Positions 1 through 12,269 are shown, numbered from the stretch's first letter. The stretch: 64,000 nt of DNA from Apostichopus japonicus (GCF_037975245.1 NC_092568.1:15091501-15155500); one strand, 5' to 3'. Translations and numbers: made by a program. Notes: a model not told the origin generated them from the letters alone.

Positions 1-134
1 GATGAAGTAAAGAACAAAACATGAAATTAGATGATAGTCACAAACATAATATTCTGAATCTTTATTAGCCAGGGCAAAAGTGAAAAAACATGGGATAATT
101 CAAGAGGAAATTTAACTGGAATGATGACTCTCCT
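1..134. other. left flank of giant element L
   Basis: AT-rich sequence with no recognisable gene or repeat. It ends in CTCTCCT immediately before the CACGGG terminus of element L. The last three bases (CCT) recur just after the inner end of the element at 19,042-19,044 and may be a target-site duplication. Confidence 0.5.
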
Positions 135-165
135 CACGGGAAAAAAACACGTGTTTAAATCGCCG
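135..165 (+). repeat. outer terminal inverted repeat of element L
   Basis: The outer end begins CACGGGAAAAA and continues ACACGTGTTTAAAT. It matches the inner end of the element (read inward from 19,041, or from 21,705 in copy R) at 24 of 31 positions. The two ends of one unit therefore form an imperfect terminal inverted repeat, distinct from the giant inverted relation between copies L and R. Confidence 0.75.
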
Positions 166-780
166 TTTTCGGTCTGTAATTGCGACGTAAATTCCGAGTT
201 CCAGCCTGTTTCCGTTACGTTTCCACTCCTGAAACTAGTGATTAAGGTAAGCTTACGACCCAACTTAAACGCGTGAGTTTTCCGCGTTCGCGATGACTTA
301 TTTACCGAGTACGCGGTGACCGTAAACGCCAAGTGTCATCCAAATACGGTGAAGCTCACTTAATCGTGCGGTTTCAGGGAAGGGTAATCTTTACGTTTCC
401 GGTCACAATTACAACAGATTCGCTATCTTAAACATGACCGTTAATCTGGAGTTTACGTTTGAATCCAGCAGTAAACTTCTCGCATCGATCATCGTAAACG
501 CCATGATTACACCAATATATACGGAGAAACGTGGTCATCGTAAACACATTACTTACGACCAATACAGGGGCTGGGCTTATTCGCCACGTTTAGGGAGTCT
601 TAATCGGGTTGATTAGGCTGAGAAATACACCTCTATCAAATGTTACATTTGATTTAAAGAAAATTAAAAATAATAAACATAAAATCACACTTGTTTGATT
701 TTCCACTTTTTTATTTATATATTTTCTATCTATATCGCATCGTAAACGTTTATTTGTTATTTTTACACTTATACAAAAAT
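150..780. repeat. subterminal CGTAAACG / TTACG cluster, outer end of L
   Basis: The words CGTAAACG, CGTTTACG, TTACGTTTCC and CATCGTAAAC occur at least ten times here, in both orientations, and become rare inside the element. The mirror copy in R lies at 39,190-39,795. Dense short words next to a terminal inverted repeat are typical transposase-binding arrays of large DNA transposons; the binding role is inferred. Confidence 0.65.
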
Positions 781-2354
781 TATGTAAATGAACGAAATAC
801 CACTTCTAATGTGTAAATACATCTAAATGCAACTCAATATTGCTTTACATCATAGTGTTGAATATTCAGCTTTTTTAATACAAAGTTTAAACCTCGAGAA
901 GCCATTTTCCTTTTCAAATTTCAAAACATGCATTATTGTCCGGAGAATGTTTTTTGATGCCCAAATATTACTCTACTTACATTGTGGCAATTATATACAC
1001 ATGCAACGATTTTAATGCCAGGTGCAAGAAGGGAAAAAAACAGGTAAATATGGAATGTTTCTATTTTTAGTTACTAGTTTGCAAATCAAAACCTCTGAAA
1101 ACCAGCTACCCACTTGAAGTAACTTAACATATCAGCAGTTAAATTGAACCAAACAAATTTATGTTTAAAATTCGGTGTGTTTATCCTCAGATGATATAAA
1201 CGCCTAAGCACTTCTTCCATGATGGTTATCGGCCCCTCGACCCCCCCCCCCCCCCTCCACCCAGGCCCGGAAACGGTACCAGCCTCTTTTATGTGGAACG
1301 AACTTGACACAGAACACCACTTCCTGCCTCATTTCGTAGCACGCTTAATATTTTGTTGCTGCTTTAAATTTTATTGTAATTAACATATATTTTGATATAA
1401 AATGCAATGATAGCCCAAACAAGATCTCTAAATTTTTTACCCTGAAAGTCTGGAATTAACCATGCATGAATAATGAAAGACAAACGTACAAGTACAACAA
1501 CATTTCGACGACAAGTTATTAGGCCTATGCTCTATAGCTATGTCTTATTTTAAAATATGATTTACTAAATGATTCATTAACAATTTATAGAATCATGCTT
1601 TTTTCTTGGCTTTTGTTCCCTGAAAATATTTTAAGGATAACTTAATACTTAACATATTTAATCCCTTGATGGAATATATTAGCTGTGAAGGGAAATTTAA
1701 AAAAAAAGGCTTCCATTAAAAGCAAAAGACTAACAAGAAAATAATAATTAATCTGACATCTATTATTATGGGCATATTCTTTCTTCCTTGTTGCATTTAT
1801 CTCAGGCAGGATTTCGTTTTAAAGATATCATGTAATTACACCAAATGTTAAATTAGAGAAAACTCTTCTTTATTATACAAAATCGTCAACTGCAACTTGT
1901 TTGTATCCGAAACAACGGCGTTTGCTGTTTGTTCCTGGTGCCTCATTAATCAACAAATGCTCAGGACAGGATTATCCACGTGCAACAGGGGCACGAGTTT
2001 AAACGTTGGGTAAAAAATTCAGAGAAATATTGTTATAACGTTACATTATTCTACGTTGTATATGGTACAAAAAGTTCAAAGAAGTCAAACGAAATGGACT
2101 TCGATATGCAGTCTTTACGCTGTTGATCAATGACTGTTTTTATGTGATGTTTTAATGTACGTATCATAACCACCGTGGGCAAATAGATGTCTTTTGTGAG
2201 CTATACATCCGGCGTTATCCGGTACCAATGTATCTCTATGGGAGCTCCAATAAACTGTTTGCCACGGGCTTCCCACAAGCTTAATCCGGCACATCAAACA
2301 ATGACCATTTTCACCATTTGGAGGGGGGTCATACCTTCATTGTTATTGCTCAGC
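781..2354. other. non-coding interior of element L
   Basis: AT-rich sequence with a poly-C run near 1,240. The same sequence is present inverted in copy R (about 37,610-39,180). I see no coding region or known repeat. Confidence 0.5.
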
Positions 2355-3744
2355 CTAATTAACAGCCCAAGTTGGGGCATCAGTCGGTACGCATTTTAAA
2401 GATACGTCTCCTTTCCTAACGGTGGGTATCCTTTTTTCTGGACTTTTCGCTAAGGAGAACGTCCTTATAGAATGAGTCCAGCCTCATTTTGTTCAGTCTT
2501 TCCGACTCCCAAGTGAACTCCTGCACTACGGTACCCTAGCTCGTTCGCTCTCCATGTCAGATTCCTCGGATGACATATACTCAGTTGACATCACTGTACA
2601 GTCTGTCTTTTCTCTCCTCTGACCAGTCTATGTTCTTCATTGCGCTCAATCTACATTGAAGTTTCTGTAAACAAAGACACAAGAATAAGTATGAATTAGA
2701 CATATATAAAGATCAGTTGGCATATAGTTTACTTTTGTCGAAAAATATACTAGCTCCAACTGTCAATATCTCCAGCCCCCCCCCCAGTGAAATATGTGGA
2801 GGCGCGGAAGTATCATTCCGCCCCCCCCCCCGCTTCGCAAGTCAGAAAAACCCCTTTTTCATTTCCAAATGAGAAAAAAAAAATCTCATTTGGAGCACCA
2901 AATTGCATCTAAGGCCAGGTGAAAATACAAAATTAAGTTTACAAAATGGGGTGGGTGTTGAAGTGTGCTTTATTGCACCAAATTGCATCTGAGGCCACCT
3001 GGAAATGCAAAAACTCCCCTTAGACCCCTCCCCCAGGCCGGCCATCAGTCTTCAACCCCCCTACTCAAATGTACCTTCCTACGCCACTATATGTTTCAAC
3101 GGTTTACAAAGCAGATTTGTTTATGGGTTGGGGGAGGTAGGGGGTACGTGGTCGGGTGACGTTCACCATCACAAGGTTAGAACGTGAATGTATCAATAAC
3201 AGTATACCCTGGCAAATTGTGCATGAAACATTTTACAGATATCTAAAAGGAGATTATTATATTATTTCTCTCACTGTCATATTTTAACTCTTTTAATTTA
3301 TCGTTTTTAAAGGAGCGAATGCCTGTACAGGTCTAGGGTTTATATAACGGTGACTTTTAGTGATTGAAAAATTACATTAATAAGTCTTGGCCTAGTGCTA
3401 CGTACCAAACAATCCAGTAGCACAGAGAACTTCGTTTTCGTTTTTTTTTTCGAAAGAAGTTGTTCCTTCTCAGCCAGTAGTGCTCGGAGTGCCTTTAATT
3501 CTTCCTTCAAATGTTTGCACCGAGCTTTCTGTCACAACATGTGCATTCTGCCGCGGTAGTTCCAACTGTCGCTGCTTCTAAATGTTTTTTCTTTTTCCAA
3601 TACACGTATGACATTTTCCTGCGGAACATCATTAAAAACCAGCGACGGATCGAATTGAAAGTGTACTTTTATAAACTGGCAACCTTGCTTCCACTGAGCT
3701 TTCTGTTACTTCTGCAATAAACCACGGAAGCCAGAATCGTCCAT
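2355..3744 (-). pseudogene. fossil two-exon gene of the giant element, copy L
   Basis: Exon 1 runs from an ATG at 3,744 to 3,406. Its 113 codons read in one frame except for a TAA at 3,706-3,708 and a TGA at 3,532-3,534; the last 41 codons are Leu/Lys/Glu-rich and coiled-coil-like. A donor GTACGT and an acceptor TTTACAG bound a 741-bp intron. Exon 2 (2,664-2,355) continues in phase 0 with 27 open codons, then an acidic MSSEESD segment, a TWESERL segment and a terminal PTWAVN followed by TAG, but needs three frame changes to read through. The acidic SSEESD segment and PxWAV tail resemble the end of a multi-copy uncharacterised protein family I recall from fish and cnidarians; I cannot name it. 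The same lesions and exon-2 length occur in copy R. The gene is dead; its role is unknown. Confidence 0.6.
2740..3180. repeat. C-rich interspersed repeat inside the fossil gene intron
   Basis: The stretch carries poly-C runs, two copies of the word ATTGCATCTRAGGCC and a CCTACGCCACTATATG end. It has the look of a nested repeat, and is present in copy R at about 36,770-37,210. I cannot identify clean ends, so the class is unresolved. Confidence 0.4.
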
Positions 3745-5735
3745 TTTGAATGCTCTTTGCAATGTAGAACTCGATTGAGGATCAAGTGCGGTGTGAATCA
3801 AACCAACGTGTTGCTACTTGTGATACCGCCTTTTACTGATTTCAAATTGCCCGCTTTCTAGTAAGCCCAGGCTGTGACGTAATTAACTATACTGAATACG
3901 TTATTGTTACTAACCAACTGAAGTAGCCAACCAGTGAACTGCAAAGTGACAGACAGTAAACGTTATCATTGTGATGTGACCGGAAATTTCACTTGCTTAT
4001 CTGGAAATGGTATTTATAGTAAGTGAGCAGTATTCTTTTCTGTTTCGTACATATATTGCGGTGGGTATTTGTGCGTTTCATCGCTTTACGTGCATGATAT
4101 AGGCCTTGAATATACTTCTTCGAATATCACTTGACGGCATATTGAGAGAAATCGGCAGAGCAAAAAACGGACTGTTGAAATCTATCTCGACTAATCTATG
4201 AGAAAGGATATGGACAATGGGAATCGTAAGAGAAGCATTTAAACGGGGGAGGGGAGGGGAGGGGAGGGGAAGGGGGACATGTGGTAGGAGGTTGGAGGTT
4301 GGAAAAAGTTTCGCACAAAATTTAAGCAAAAATTACTTAAATCTCAAATATGGATTTGCGCCGCTATGACCGACAAAGTTTAGCCGAGTACCGATTGTTC
4401 GATATCCCAGTTCCGAGGCTTGTGCCCCCCCCCCACCCACCCACCCTGTCCCCGTTTTTAAATAAATGCCCTAAATAGCTATTCTGGACCCGACCATTTC
4501 TAAAGCCGCAGAAACGGCATCACCAAAGAACCGGCTAATTATATTTTAATTTCTATCTCAGGACTAAACTCGGAGGGGGTACATATAGTTGGATAGAAGG
4601 AGTCATCCACAAATATCCAATATATGACTCATTTGTAATATTAGATGAATTCTACGACCATTCTGGATCAGTTTAGGGGAAAATGTTGTATCCATGAGAT
4701 GTCAATGTGTTCCTCGATCACCTAACTTTCCAATTAAAATTAACGGATTACATTCTATAACAAAGGCATATGCAATTAAACAGGTTCATAATAAAACTAA
4801 GAACGATTCTTTGCATTAACAGTTAAGTTTACCACACATTGGGGAACCTGAAGAGGGGGGGGGGGCGAGTGGGTGGGGTGCACCACATGGTTGCATTGGG
4901 TCCCCAGTATAGCGTTAAAGGAGGTCTAATTAAAGTACCCTAATTATTGTAAATGCTCATTTAAACGTCGCGGGTTCTCGGAAGCTAACTTGGCGAAAAC
5001 AGTAAGGGAAAACTCGATTGGATTTCAAGTGACAAAAATTGTGCGATGCTATGTACTCAGTGTGAATCCTCCAAGCCATAGTTTTTTTTTTTTGTTTTTT
5101 TTTCTTGTCTTCGAAAAGTCTTCAACGCAAAGCGATTCTTTTCACATATCAGTTCATGGAAACTGCAATTATTATATTATCATTATATTCTACTAGTCCA
5201 TAAATTTGTTAGTACAATCATGGAGGTAAAAACCTCCATCATACAATAGTACAATGTCCTTTCTACGCTTCTGTAGCTTCGTAGTTAGCATCCAACAATG
5301 AAATTTCCGAATTCTACGGTCCAGCAACAATAGGCAGCTAAATTCAAATCTGTATGGAAGCCGTGAACTGCCGCTTCTAAAACTTGTTGACGATCTCGTG
5401 AACTTATGTTAAAGTCGGAGGAAACTGAATATAGCAGTTTGTCGATCATTTAACCATGCTTTGACTCAGTGATCATATAGAAGCTGGAATCTTACAATAA
5501 ACAATTAAACAATGTGAAGCGTGTCACAGTGACAATAGCATTTGATATTTACATGTTATTCAGTATATCACGCCTTTTTGACAGTAATCACAAACACATT
5601 CTTGCTATATTTTTCAGAGACCCACGAGTTATCATTTTAAAAGGTTTGAAATTCTGACACTCTTCAAAATGCGGCAGTATTTAATTTTTAATTTTATTCA
5701 GTTCCATATCAACAGCGTAATGATATAGCTACATT
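3745..5735. other. non-coding interior of element L
   Basis: Sequence shared with copy R (about 34,190-36,210), containing a GGGGA-rich tract near 4,240 and poly-C or poly-G runs near 4,425 and 4,855. Apart from the 54-codon frame at 5,285-5,449 no gene is visible. It ends at CATT (5,732-5,735), the target duplication of the LINE. Confidence 0.5.
5285..5449 (-). CDS. short open frame inside element L, doubtful
   Basis: An ATG at 5,449 opens a 54-residue frame with ordinary residue composition, including SSRDRQQVLEAAVHGF. The homologous place in copy R (about 34,480-34,620) has a stop and an indel after seven codons, so the frame is not maintained. It could be another decayed exon of the element's gene or chance. 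Confidence 0.2.
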   Translation of the reverse strand: MIDKLLYSVSSDFNISSRDRQQVLEAAVHGFHTDLNLAAYCCWTVEFGNFIVGC

Positions 5736-6098
5736 TTATTTTATTTATTTTATTTTATTTCAACTTTATTTTAAGAGGGTAGCTCGTTTAGCAATAGCTA
5801 ATCTTCCACGAGGCCCTCTGATAAGACATATAATAATATAAAAAGTAGGAAAATTTAAGAAGTCATAAATACAATAATGCTTAATAAAATAGTATTAAGA
5901 AAATAGTTTTTTAAAAAGACATATAATAAAAAATAGTTATTAAAAAAGACAAATAATAATATAAAAAGTATGAAGATTTAAGAAGTCGTAAATACATTAA
6001 AAATGCTTAATAAAATAGTTTTTATTTTAAAGTATTTAAGAAACGTGTACAGAGTAAAGAAACTTAAGAAATTTGGTACAAATAAAAGAGAAGTTGGC

Positions 6099-9000
6099 CT
6101 AAACAATATCAGATACAAGGCGTTTAAAATGGTTAAGATTTCTTGCTGATTTTACTCTTTGATCTAGTTTGTTCCAGTCTTTTGCGGCAATGCATGAAAA
6201 ACGGTTGTTATAAAAATTAGTGTGTCCGCCTGTAATGTGCAGGTTACGTGCAGTAGAGGATCTTAAATTATGATTATGAATATTCGTAACTGGTTTAAAC
6301 ATGTCGTTCATGTACTTCGGTCCTTGATCATTAATTGATTTGAAAACCATGGTTAATCTTCTATACATAACGTGTCTGTCAAAAGTCTTCCATCCCAGCC
6401 TGGCAAATAAATCACTTGAACAATCTTCATATGTAGCATTTAAAATAATGCGTGCAGCACTTTTCTGTAATTTAATAATTCTATCGGTATTATGGGCAGT
6501 GGTAGTTCCCCAAACTAGACAGCAGTAGTCAAGTATTGGAAGAATGTATCCATTATAATAAAGTATGCACGTGGGAGTGTCTAAATACTGTTTAATCCTT
6601 CGTAACAGAGCTAATCTTGTACTAATAGTACTACATATATAATCAATCTGAGCTTGCCATGTCAGGTGAGCATCAATTCTGACTCCTAAAAGTTTTTCCG
6701 TATCAGAATTCTCTAATACGATATCATTCATCTTGACAGAAATATTTCTTTGTCCTCGTAGATTATCATAGCGTTGTCTGGAACATATTAACATTGATTT
6801 GGTTTTACTAGTATTGATTGCCATTTTATTATTCTTGCACCAATTGGAAACATTTTTAGCATCAAAATTCAACTTGCTTTGAAGAGATTCAACATTGGAG
6901 CATGAAATATGGAAAGTAGTATCATCTGCATACATGTCGGCTTTGCAGTGAGTTAAACATAGGCTAAAATCATTAATGTAGATTAAATATAAGAGTGGTC
7001 CTAAGATTGACCCTTGTGGAACGCCATTACTAATATTCATACATGAGGACGCAGTCCCTTTCATGACGACATACTGACTTCTGTTCATTAAGTACGACTT
7101 AAACCATTCAATAGTAGCACTTGAAAACTGGTATAATTTCAACTTTTTAATCAGAATATCATGATTTACTAAATCAAACGCTTTCCTGAGGTCCAATAGA
7201 ACAGCCCCAGTCAGTTGTCCTTTATCAATTGCTTCCATCCATAATTCCATGACATGTAATAGAGCAGTTTCGCATGAGTGCTTCGATCTGAAGCCAGATT
7301 GCGCAATTTCTAATAAATCAAATTTCTTTAAGAAACTAGTAAGAGCAATATGAACATGTTTTTCCAAAATTTTGGACAAAACAGGGAGAATAGAAATTGG
7401 TCGATAATTCGATAAATCTTGTCGTGAATTACTCTTGAAAATGGGTATTACCTTTGCGACTTTCCATCTAGATGGAAATGTATTTGTTCTAATACTTATG
7501 TTTATAATACGAGTAATACTTGCATATATATGGGGGCCGCTCATTTTTAAAATTTTAGCACTCAGTTCATCAACTCCTGTTGCTTTGGAGGCATCAAGAG
7601 TAGTTAAATATTTAAATACAAAATTTTCAGATATACTTGGAATTTCGAATGTTTCATCTGGAGGAATTTTAGGACAGATATGTCTTTCAATAGACGAACT
7701 ATCAAAGTTTGAATGAGTTGTGTCAGTGTAGCTTCTTGCTACTGAAGTGAAGAACGAATTAAACATTTCTACTATATTAGCATTTCCAGTAATGTTCTTA
7801 TCGTCAACTCTAAGTATACTGGGGCCTTCGTTGTTGGTGTCATGGTTCATTGATTGAACATTTTTTAAAATCTTCCAGATCTCCTTTGTGTTACCAACAT
7901 TCTTTGAAATTTCCTTTTTGAAATAATTTTGCTTTGCAGATCGTATAAGACATGTTACCTTGTTGCGCCAGAATCGATATAAGTCAGGTTCATTTCGTTT
8001 TGCAGAGTTGCGGCTTTTCATCGCATTCAAAATGGTTGCATTGATCCACGAGGGTTGTGATTCTCGTTTTATACGTTTTTGCTTCTTAGGTGCATGTTTG
8101 TCTAGTATTCTTTTTAAACTTCTCTCCCAGTTGGAAAGGGCTTCATCAGGAGAGCTCAATTCACCTCTTGTCCTATCAAAGCTACGAAGATCATTAAAGA
8201 ACAAGGATGTATTTATATTATCAATTGATCTGTATACAACAGATTTATGAGAATTTGGAATAGTCTGCCTTGTCATAAGATTGTTTTTCCAATTGAAATA
8301 TACTGGAAAATGATCACTCAATCGAATATTTGGAACATCTATATCACAAATATGGTTTTCATTAGTTGCATAGATATGATCAATTATGGAGGCGGTGTGC
8401 TCCGTCACCCTAGTTGGCATATTTACTAATTGTTTAAAGTTAAAATGACTAATTATCTCATTCCAACACGAAGGTATATTAGCGTGTAGATAATCAATAT
8501 TAAAATCACCGATCATTATTATCTCCATGCATGAGCTATATGCCTTGCTAATCATTTCATGACAATGACCATACCATATAACCCTGGAATTTGGTGGACG
8601 GTAAACAGCACATACTAAAATATTTTTGGTAAATGGTAAGACAAGCTCAATCCATATGGCTTCAATATAATCACATTCTTATTCATTTCTCCTATTAAAT
8701 GGAATGTTTTCATTGATATAAATAGCAATACCACCACCAGCTTTATTTAATCTATCTCTACGGACAGTATTATATAGAGGAACCGTGATTTCCAGATTTT
8801 GATAAGTATCGTTTAAAAATGTTTCGCAGCATCCAAATATATCAACATTCCTTCCATTTCTGTTTATAAGTGTGGGGATTTGATCTAATTTAGGATGAAG
8901 GTGTTGGATGTTTATAAATCCGAATTGGATACCCTTAGTTATATTTACATATTTACCTTCTTTACTCTGGGGTTGTATTGAATTAGTTGGGAGATCTTGA

Positions 9001-9119
9001 CTTACATCACTCATGAGTGGGTCCTCATACGGCAAAATAAAATGGTCACATTTGTCCAATACATTAAAATGTTTAGGTGTGGGTGATATACTGACGGCAC
9101 GCTCCTTCTGGCCAGCATC
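6099..9119 (-). pseudogene. LINE ORF2: APE endonuclease plus reverse transcriptase
   Basis: One continuous frame of about 1,006 codons follows ORF1's TAG. The endonuclease region has NIQHL, a GDFNID motif and a C-terminal SDH. The reverse transcriptase has GVPQGSILGPLLY and the catalytic YADD, then a conserved C-terminal domain ending in WNKLD and FKRLV segments. A single in-frame TAA at 8,679-8,681, between the GGGIAIYINE region and the next endonuclease block, is the only lesion I find; it looks like a GAA-to-TAA change. There is no in-frame ATG before residue ~36, and the frame is open directly after the ORF1 stop. The protein would nick target DNA and copy the LINE RNA by target-primed reverse transcription. 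Confidence 0.85.
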
Positions 9120-10769
9120 CTATCGGTTCCAGCAGTGGCTAGCCTTGTGACCGAGTCGATGACAGTGATGGCATTCTATCCTCCGTTCGAGACGGCAGTT
9201 TGCCTCTACATAAGGCGGAGTGTATAGCCTAGTGGTTAACGCCGGCGTCTCCCAGTCATGAGATCCCAGGTTCGATTCCCCGCCGACAGCAATGTGTGTC
9301 GTCTGGCAAGGGTGTTGTTCAATAACAACTTCCTGACATGGACGTTAAATGAATGTGTGCCGAGAGATTGGCTTCGGTCAGCTTGCGAGTCTATAAGCCT
9401 CCATGGCTTCTTTCGCGAGTTCCTGCTTGCGGGAAGATCACATATACATACATACATACATACATACATGGTTGCGTTCACCACAGTTGAAACATCCGCG
9501 GAGATTGAAGTGGTCAGCAACTGGTTGGCGGTTTTCTTTGCGGTGGCATTCCCGCTGCCAATCTTGACGAGATGAGTTGGATGTTCGTGGATGGCGATTT
9601 GGTCTACGGTGGTACTCACGTTGGTGATCGTTGTTTGAGAAACCCCTCATCTGTTGCTGCCTATGTTCATATCTGGACGTGTTGTTGTGGATAGTCCCAT
9701 TCGAGCGGTGTTGACTATAGAAGTTGCGGGAGGGATTTGAAACTCCCATATGCCGGGCATTCTCCATCTTTGAGCTCTTCTTTCGAATGCAGATGGGGCC
9801 TATGATCGTTAGTTTGTTGATCAGTTTAACGGTGCCTTTTCTGTTGAGATGTACACCATCGCCATGATATAAAGATAAGTCGATTTCACCATCTGCGTAT
9901 GTGAACGACGCCATATTGTCTAAAAACTTACAATCCAGCTTATTGGTGAGTTCCTTCAGATGAGAGTTCAAATCTATAATTTGTGGCGCATGATCATCAC
10001 TCCGCGGACAGGGGCCCGAAATATAGATGCTTGGACTATGCCCGTTCAGTAGCTGGATAGATGTGATGAGCTCCTCGAAATCAGCGGAAATGTCGTTGAC
10101 ATTTGGGTTATGTGTGTTAATATCGTTTGTTCCAACATGAATTATAATATGGCTAAATGTATGTAAATCTTCCCTTTGAGCCAGAAGAGCGTTTCTCACG
10201 TCCTTGACGGTGGCTCCCGGCAGGCAATTTACCTTCACAATCTCATCAGTAAAATCATCCTCATATACGTGTTTTAAAATAGAGTCTCCGATTATCATTA
10301 CTGGTCGTACGGCTAGGGGTGGTGGTGTAGGTATAGATGAGACGCATTCGGCGTAGGTGTTATGGCGGACTTGATCGGGAGTGTCTATGTTATTTTGGTT
10401 ATCTGATTGTACATTACCAGTCTCTGTGTTTCTTGGCCTTGGGCTTGAAAGTTTCGCCAGTTCAGCTTGCAGAGATATAATAGTTCTTAATGCCTCTTTG
10501 AGTTGCTGCTGCGTTGATTGAAGCAGACCTGGAGTTTTAAGGCATCCCTGACAAAACCATCTTGATTTCGCTCCTTTAACAGGCTGTTTTTCCAAACCAA
10601 CACATAAGAGATGGTATACTACACCACAGAAATCACAGGCGACATGCTTGGCTAGTTCACCATTGGGGTAGCAGCAGTTTGTTGAGCATGGGTCGATTAA
10701 TGACGGCTCTGTCTGACACTCTGAATTGATTTGAGTGGTAATCCCGTAGCGTGTGTGATCTGCTTCCAT
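9120..10769 (-). pseudogene. LINE ORF1: PHD finger, SGNH esterase, zinc knuckles
   Basis: It starts at the ATG at 10,769. An N-terminal Cys-rich region (CDFCGVVYHLLC, then CQGC) is a PHD-type finger. It is followed by an SGNH-hydrolase-like domain with IIGDSIL, GTNDIN and DGVHLN (catalytic Ser, and the Asp/His pair), an Arg/Gln-rich stretch, and a CCHC knuckle. The knuckle is split between His and Val by the SINE at 9,211-9,470. Beyond the SINE the frame completes the knuckle and gives a second one (CHHCHRLGHKASHC), then stops at TAG (9,120-9,122). PHD and esterase domains in ORF1 are an established feature of CR1-like LINEs; RNA binding is inferred from the knuckles. Only the SINE breaks the reading frame. 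Confidence 0.85.
9211..9470 (+). mobile_element. tRNA-derived SINE inserted in LINE ORF1
   Basis: Pol III promoter boxes are visible: an A box around TAGCCTAGTGG (9,225-9,235) and a B box GGTTCGATTCC (9,269-9,279). A body of about 150 bp follows and then a (CATA)n tail at 9,441-9,470. The flanking LINE sequence resumes in frame on both sides, with TACAT as a probable duplication. The tRNA-like head has potential GGCGG/CCGCC pairing, but the appended body and tail identify it as a SINE, not a tRNA gene. Confidence 0.82.
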
Positions 10770-11299
10770 TGTGATGTACACACTAATTCACTGTAATACT
10801 ATTGAGCACTGCTTGCTACGGTAGACACTGTGTGTAGGCCTGTTAGGATGAGTTATTCCTGTATTGCACTGAGACTATTGCTTAAGATTCTCTAAAAATT
10901 ATGGTTCAAATATATATTAAAAACGTCCAAACCATTGGTATTATAACAACAAACGTAGTCATTAATACAAAGCTGTTCAAATCGTAAAAAATAGCCGTAA
11001 ATTTGTAAAAATGTTGTAAGCTTGACAATTGACCGCCTGCTTCCTTCAGGGTACTTCAGTGTTCGGTCCATTCCATTTTTGACATTCAACATATTAAATA
11101 TCACTTGTGTATTTAACGTTACTTGATCGAGATGTGGTTTGCAATAATTTTCAGGAAAATTCGTTTCATATATATAACTATTGGAGAATAAAACCATTAC
11201 CTTGATCCGGCACATGCATATGGATTTCGCTGTGTGTACTACGTATTGTAATGTAGGCGCTCTATTTTTGCCTTTATACGGCACTTATGTATGTTTATT

Positions 11300-11455
11300 T
11301 ACTATATATATATATATATATGAAAATCGTAATGAGTTTGTAAATCAAGAACAGTGAAACAAACTTTCAGCCTCCACCAGGATTCGAGCCACGGGCCTCC
11401 CGCTCTGTACGCGGACACCCTAACCACTAGGCTATATGGACGCTGATTGTATGTC
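11300..11455 (-). mobile_element. tRNA-derived SINE in element L
   Basis: On the minus strand an A box TAGCCTAGTGGTTAGGG (11,418-11,434) and a B box GGCTCGAATCC (11,381-11,391) precede a short body and a (TA)n tail of about ten repeats. The same SINE is present in copy R at 33,700-33,938, so it was part of the element before the copies separated. The head differs from that of the SINE in the LINE. Confidence 0.75.
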
Positions 11456-12269
11456 CAGAGGTTCGAAACCGGTAAGGGAGGTCTATATGTTTGGGACTTG
11501 CTATTCTGTTTATTTACGACTTGCATGTGTCTCAAGCATGAATGTATTACGGTACCCTCACAGGATAATACTTCCGTGTCTCAGGTATGCATTTCTTTAA
11601 TGGAATTATATAACGGACACAGGACAATCTTAGCTATTATATATTTGCATATAGGTGCGTGATTTTTACAAACACCACACGTTAATATGCCAATTTTTTG
11701 GCATAATGCTTATTTTCTCAAGCGATATAAATTATTTTCGACATTTCGGTAAAAACTAAACAGTAATGAACGTCGTTTACGTATTATACACAGGGACGTA
11801 GCTAAGGCCTGATGATTGAGAGTGGGTAGGGGGGGGGGGGGGAGATGTAGTGGCTGAAATTCCAACTGGATGGGATTTGGAGCCAGAAAATTCCGACTGC
11901 TGCCTTGTAACCCGCAGCCCCCCCCCCACACCCTACTCGTCAACGATACAGTCAGTGTCAGTCAGTCAGACACTCCATCTTTCGCGACTGCACTTTTGTT
12001 TTTTTCGGTACATTTGTACCACTGGCCCTCACTTCACAAATTTATTAATCACTCTGGTTAGCGAGTAAGCAATGAGTATAAGTTATCTGCTTGATAGGCT
12101 ACATAGACTACCAACTAAAAAAGCTATGTTAATGTAACAAAGGGGAAAACTTTTCTTTTTCAACAAATTATATTCGACGACATAGTGAACTACCCCAAAA
12201 TACAGTGCTTTTTCCTAGCGCGCTTAATATTATTTTCTTGGGGGAGGGGGGGGGGGTGGGCTATTTATC
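11456..12269. other. non-coding interior of element L
   Basis: Shared with copy R (about 32,960-33,690). It contains a poly-G tract near 11,830, a poly-C tract near 11,920 and a short (GTCA)n run near 11,950. No gene is visible. Confidence 0.5.

Larger units (their letters stand above)
5736..11068 (-). mobile_element. CR1-like non-LTR retrotransposon, nearly full length
   Basis: A LINE of 5.3 kb on the minus strand with two ORFs, inserted in element L. The uninterrupted site exists in copy R near 34,190, which fixes both ends and gives a CATT duplication (5,732-5,735 and 11,069-11,072). The 3' end at 5,736 is an (AAATA)n-type tail, as in CR1/L2-group LINEs. ORF1 has PHD, SGNH-esterase and zinc-knuckle regions, and ORF2 has an APE endonuclease and a reverse transcriptase, the arrangement described for CR1-like elements. 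Damage is limited to one stop codon in ORF2 and a SINE inserted in ORF1, so the insertion is young relative to its host element. Confidence 0.88.

Noticed and set aside
9223-9285. tRNA gene suggested by A and B boxes (also at 11,381-11,434 and 33,725-33,779)
   Set aside because: Each tRNA-like head continues into a non-tRNA body and a (CATA)n or (TA)n tail, and one splits a LINE ORF; these are SINEs.
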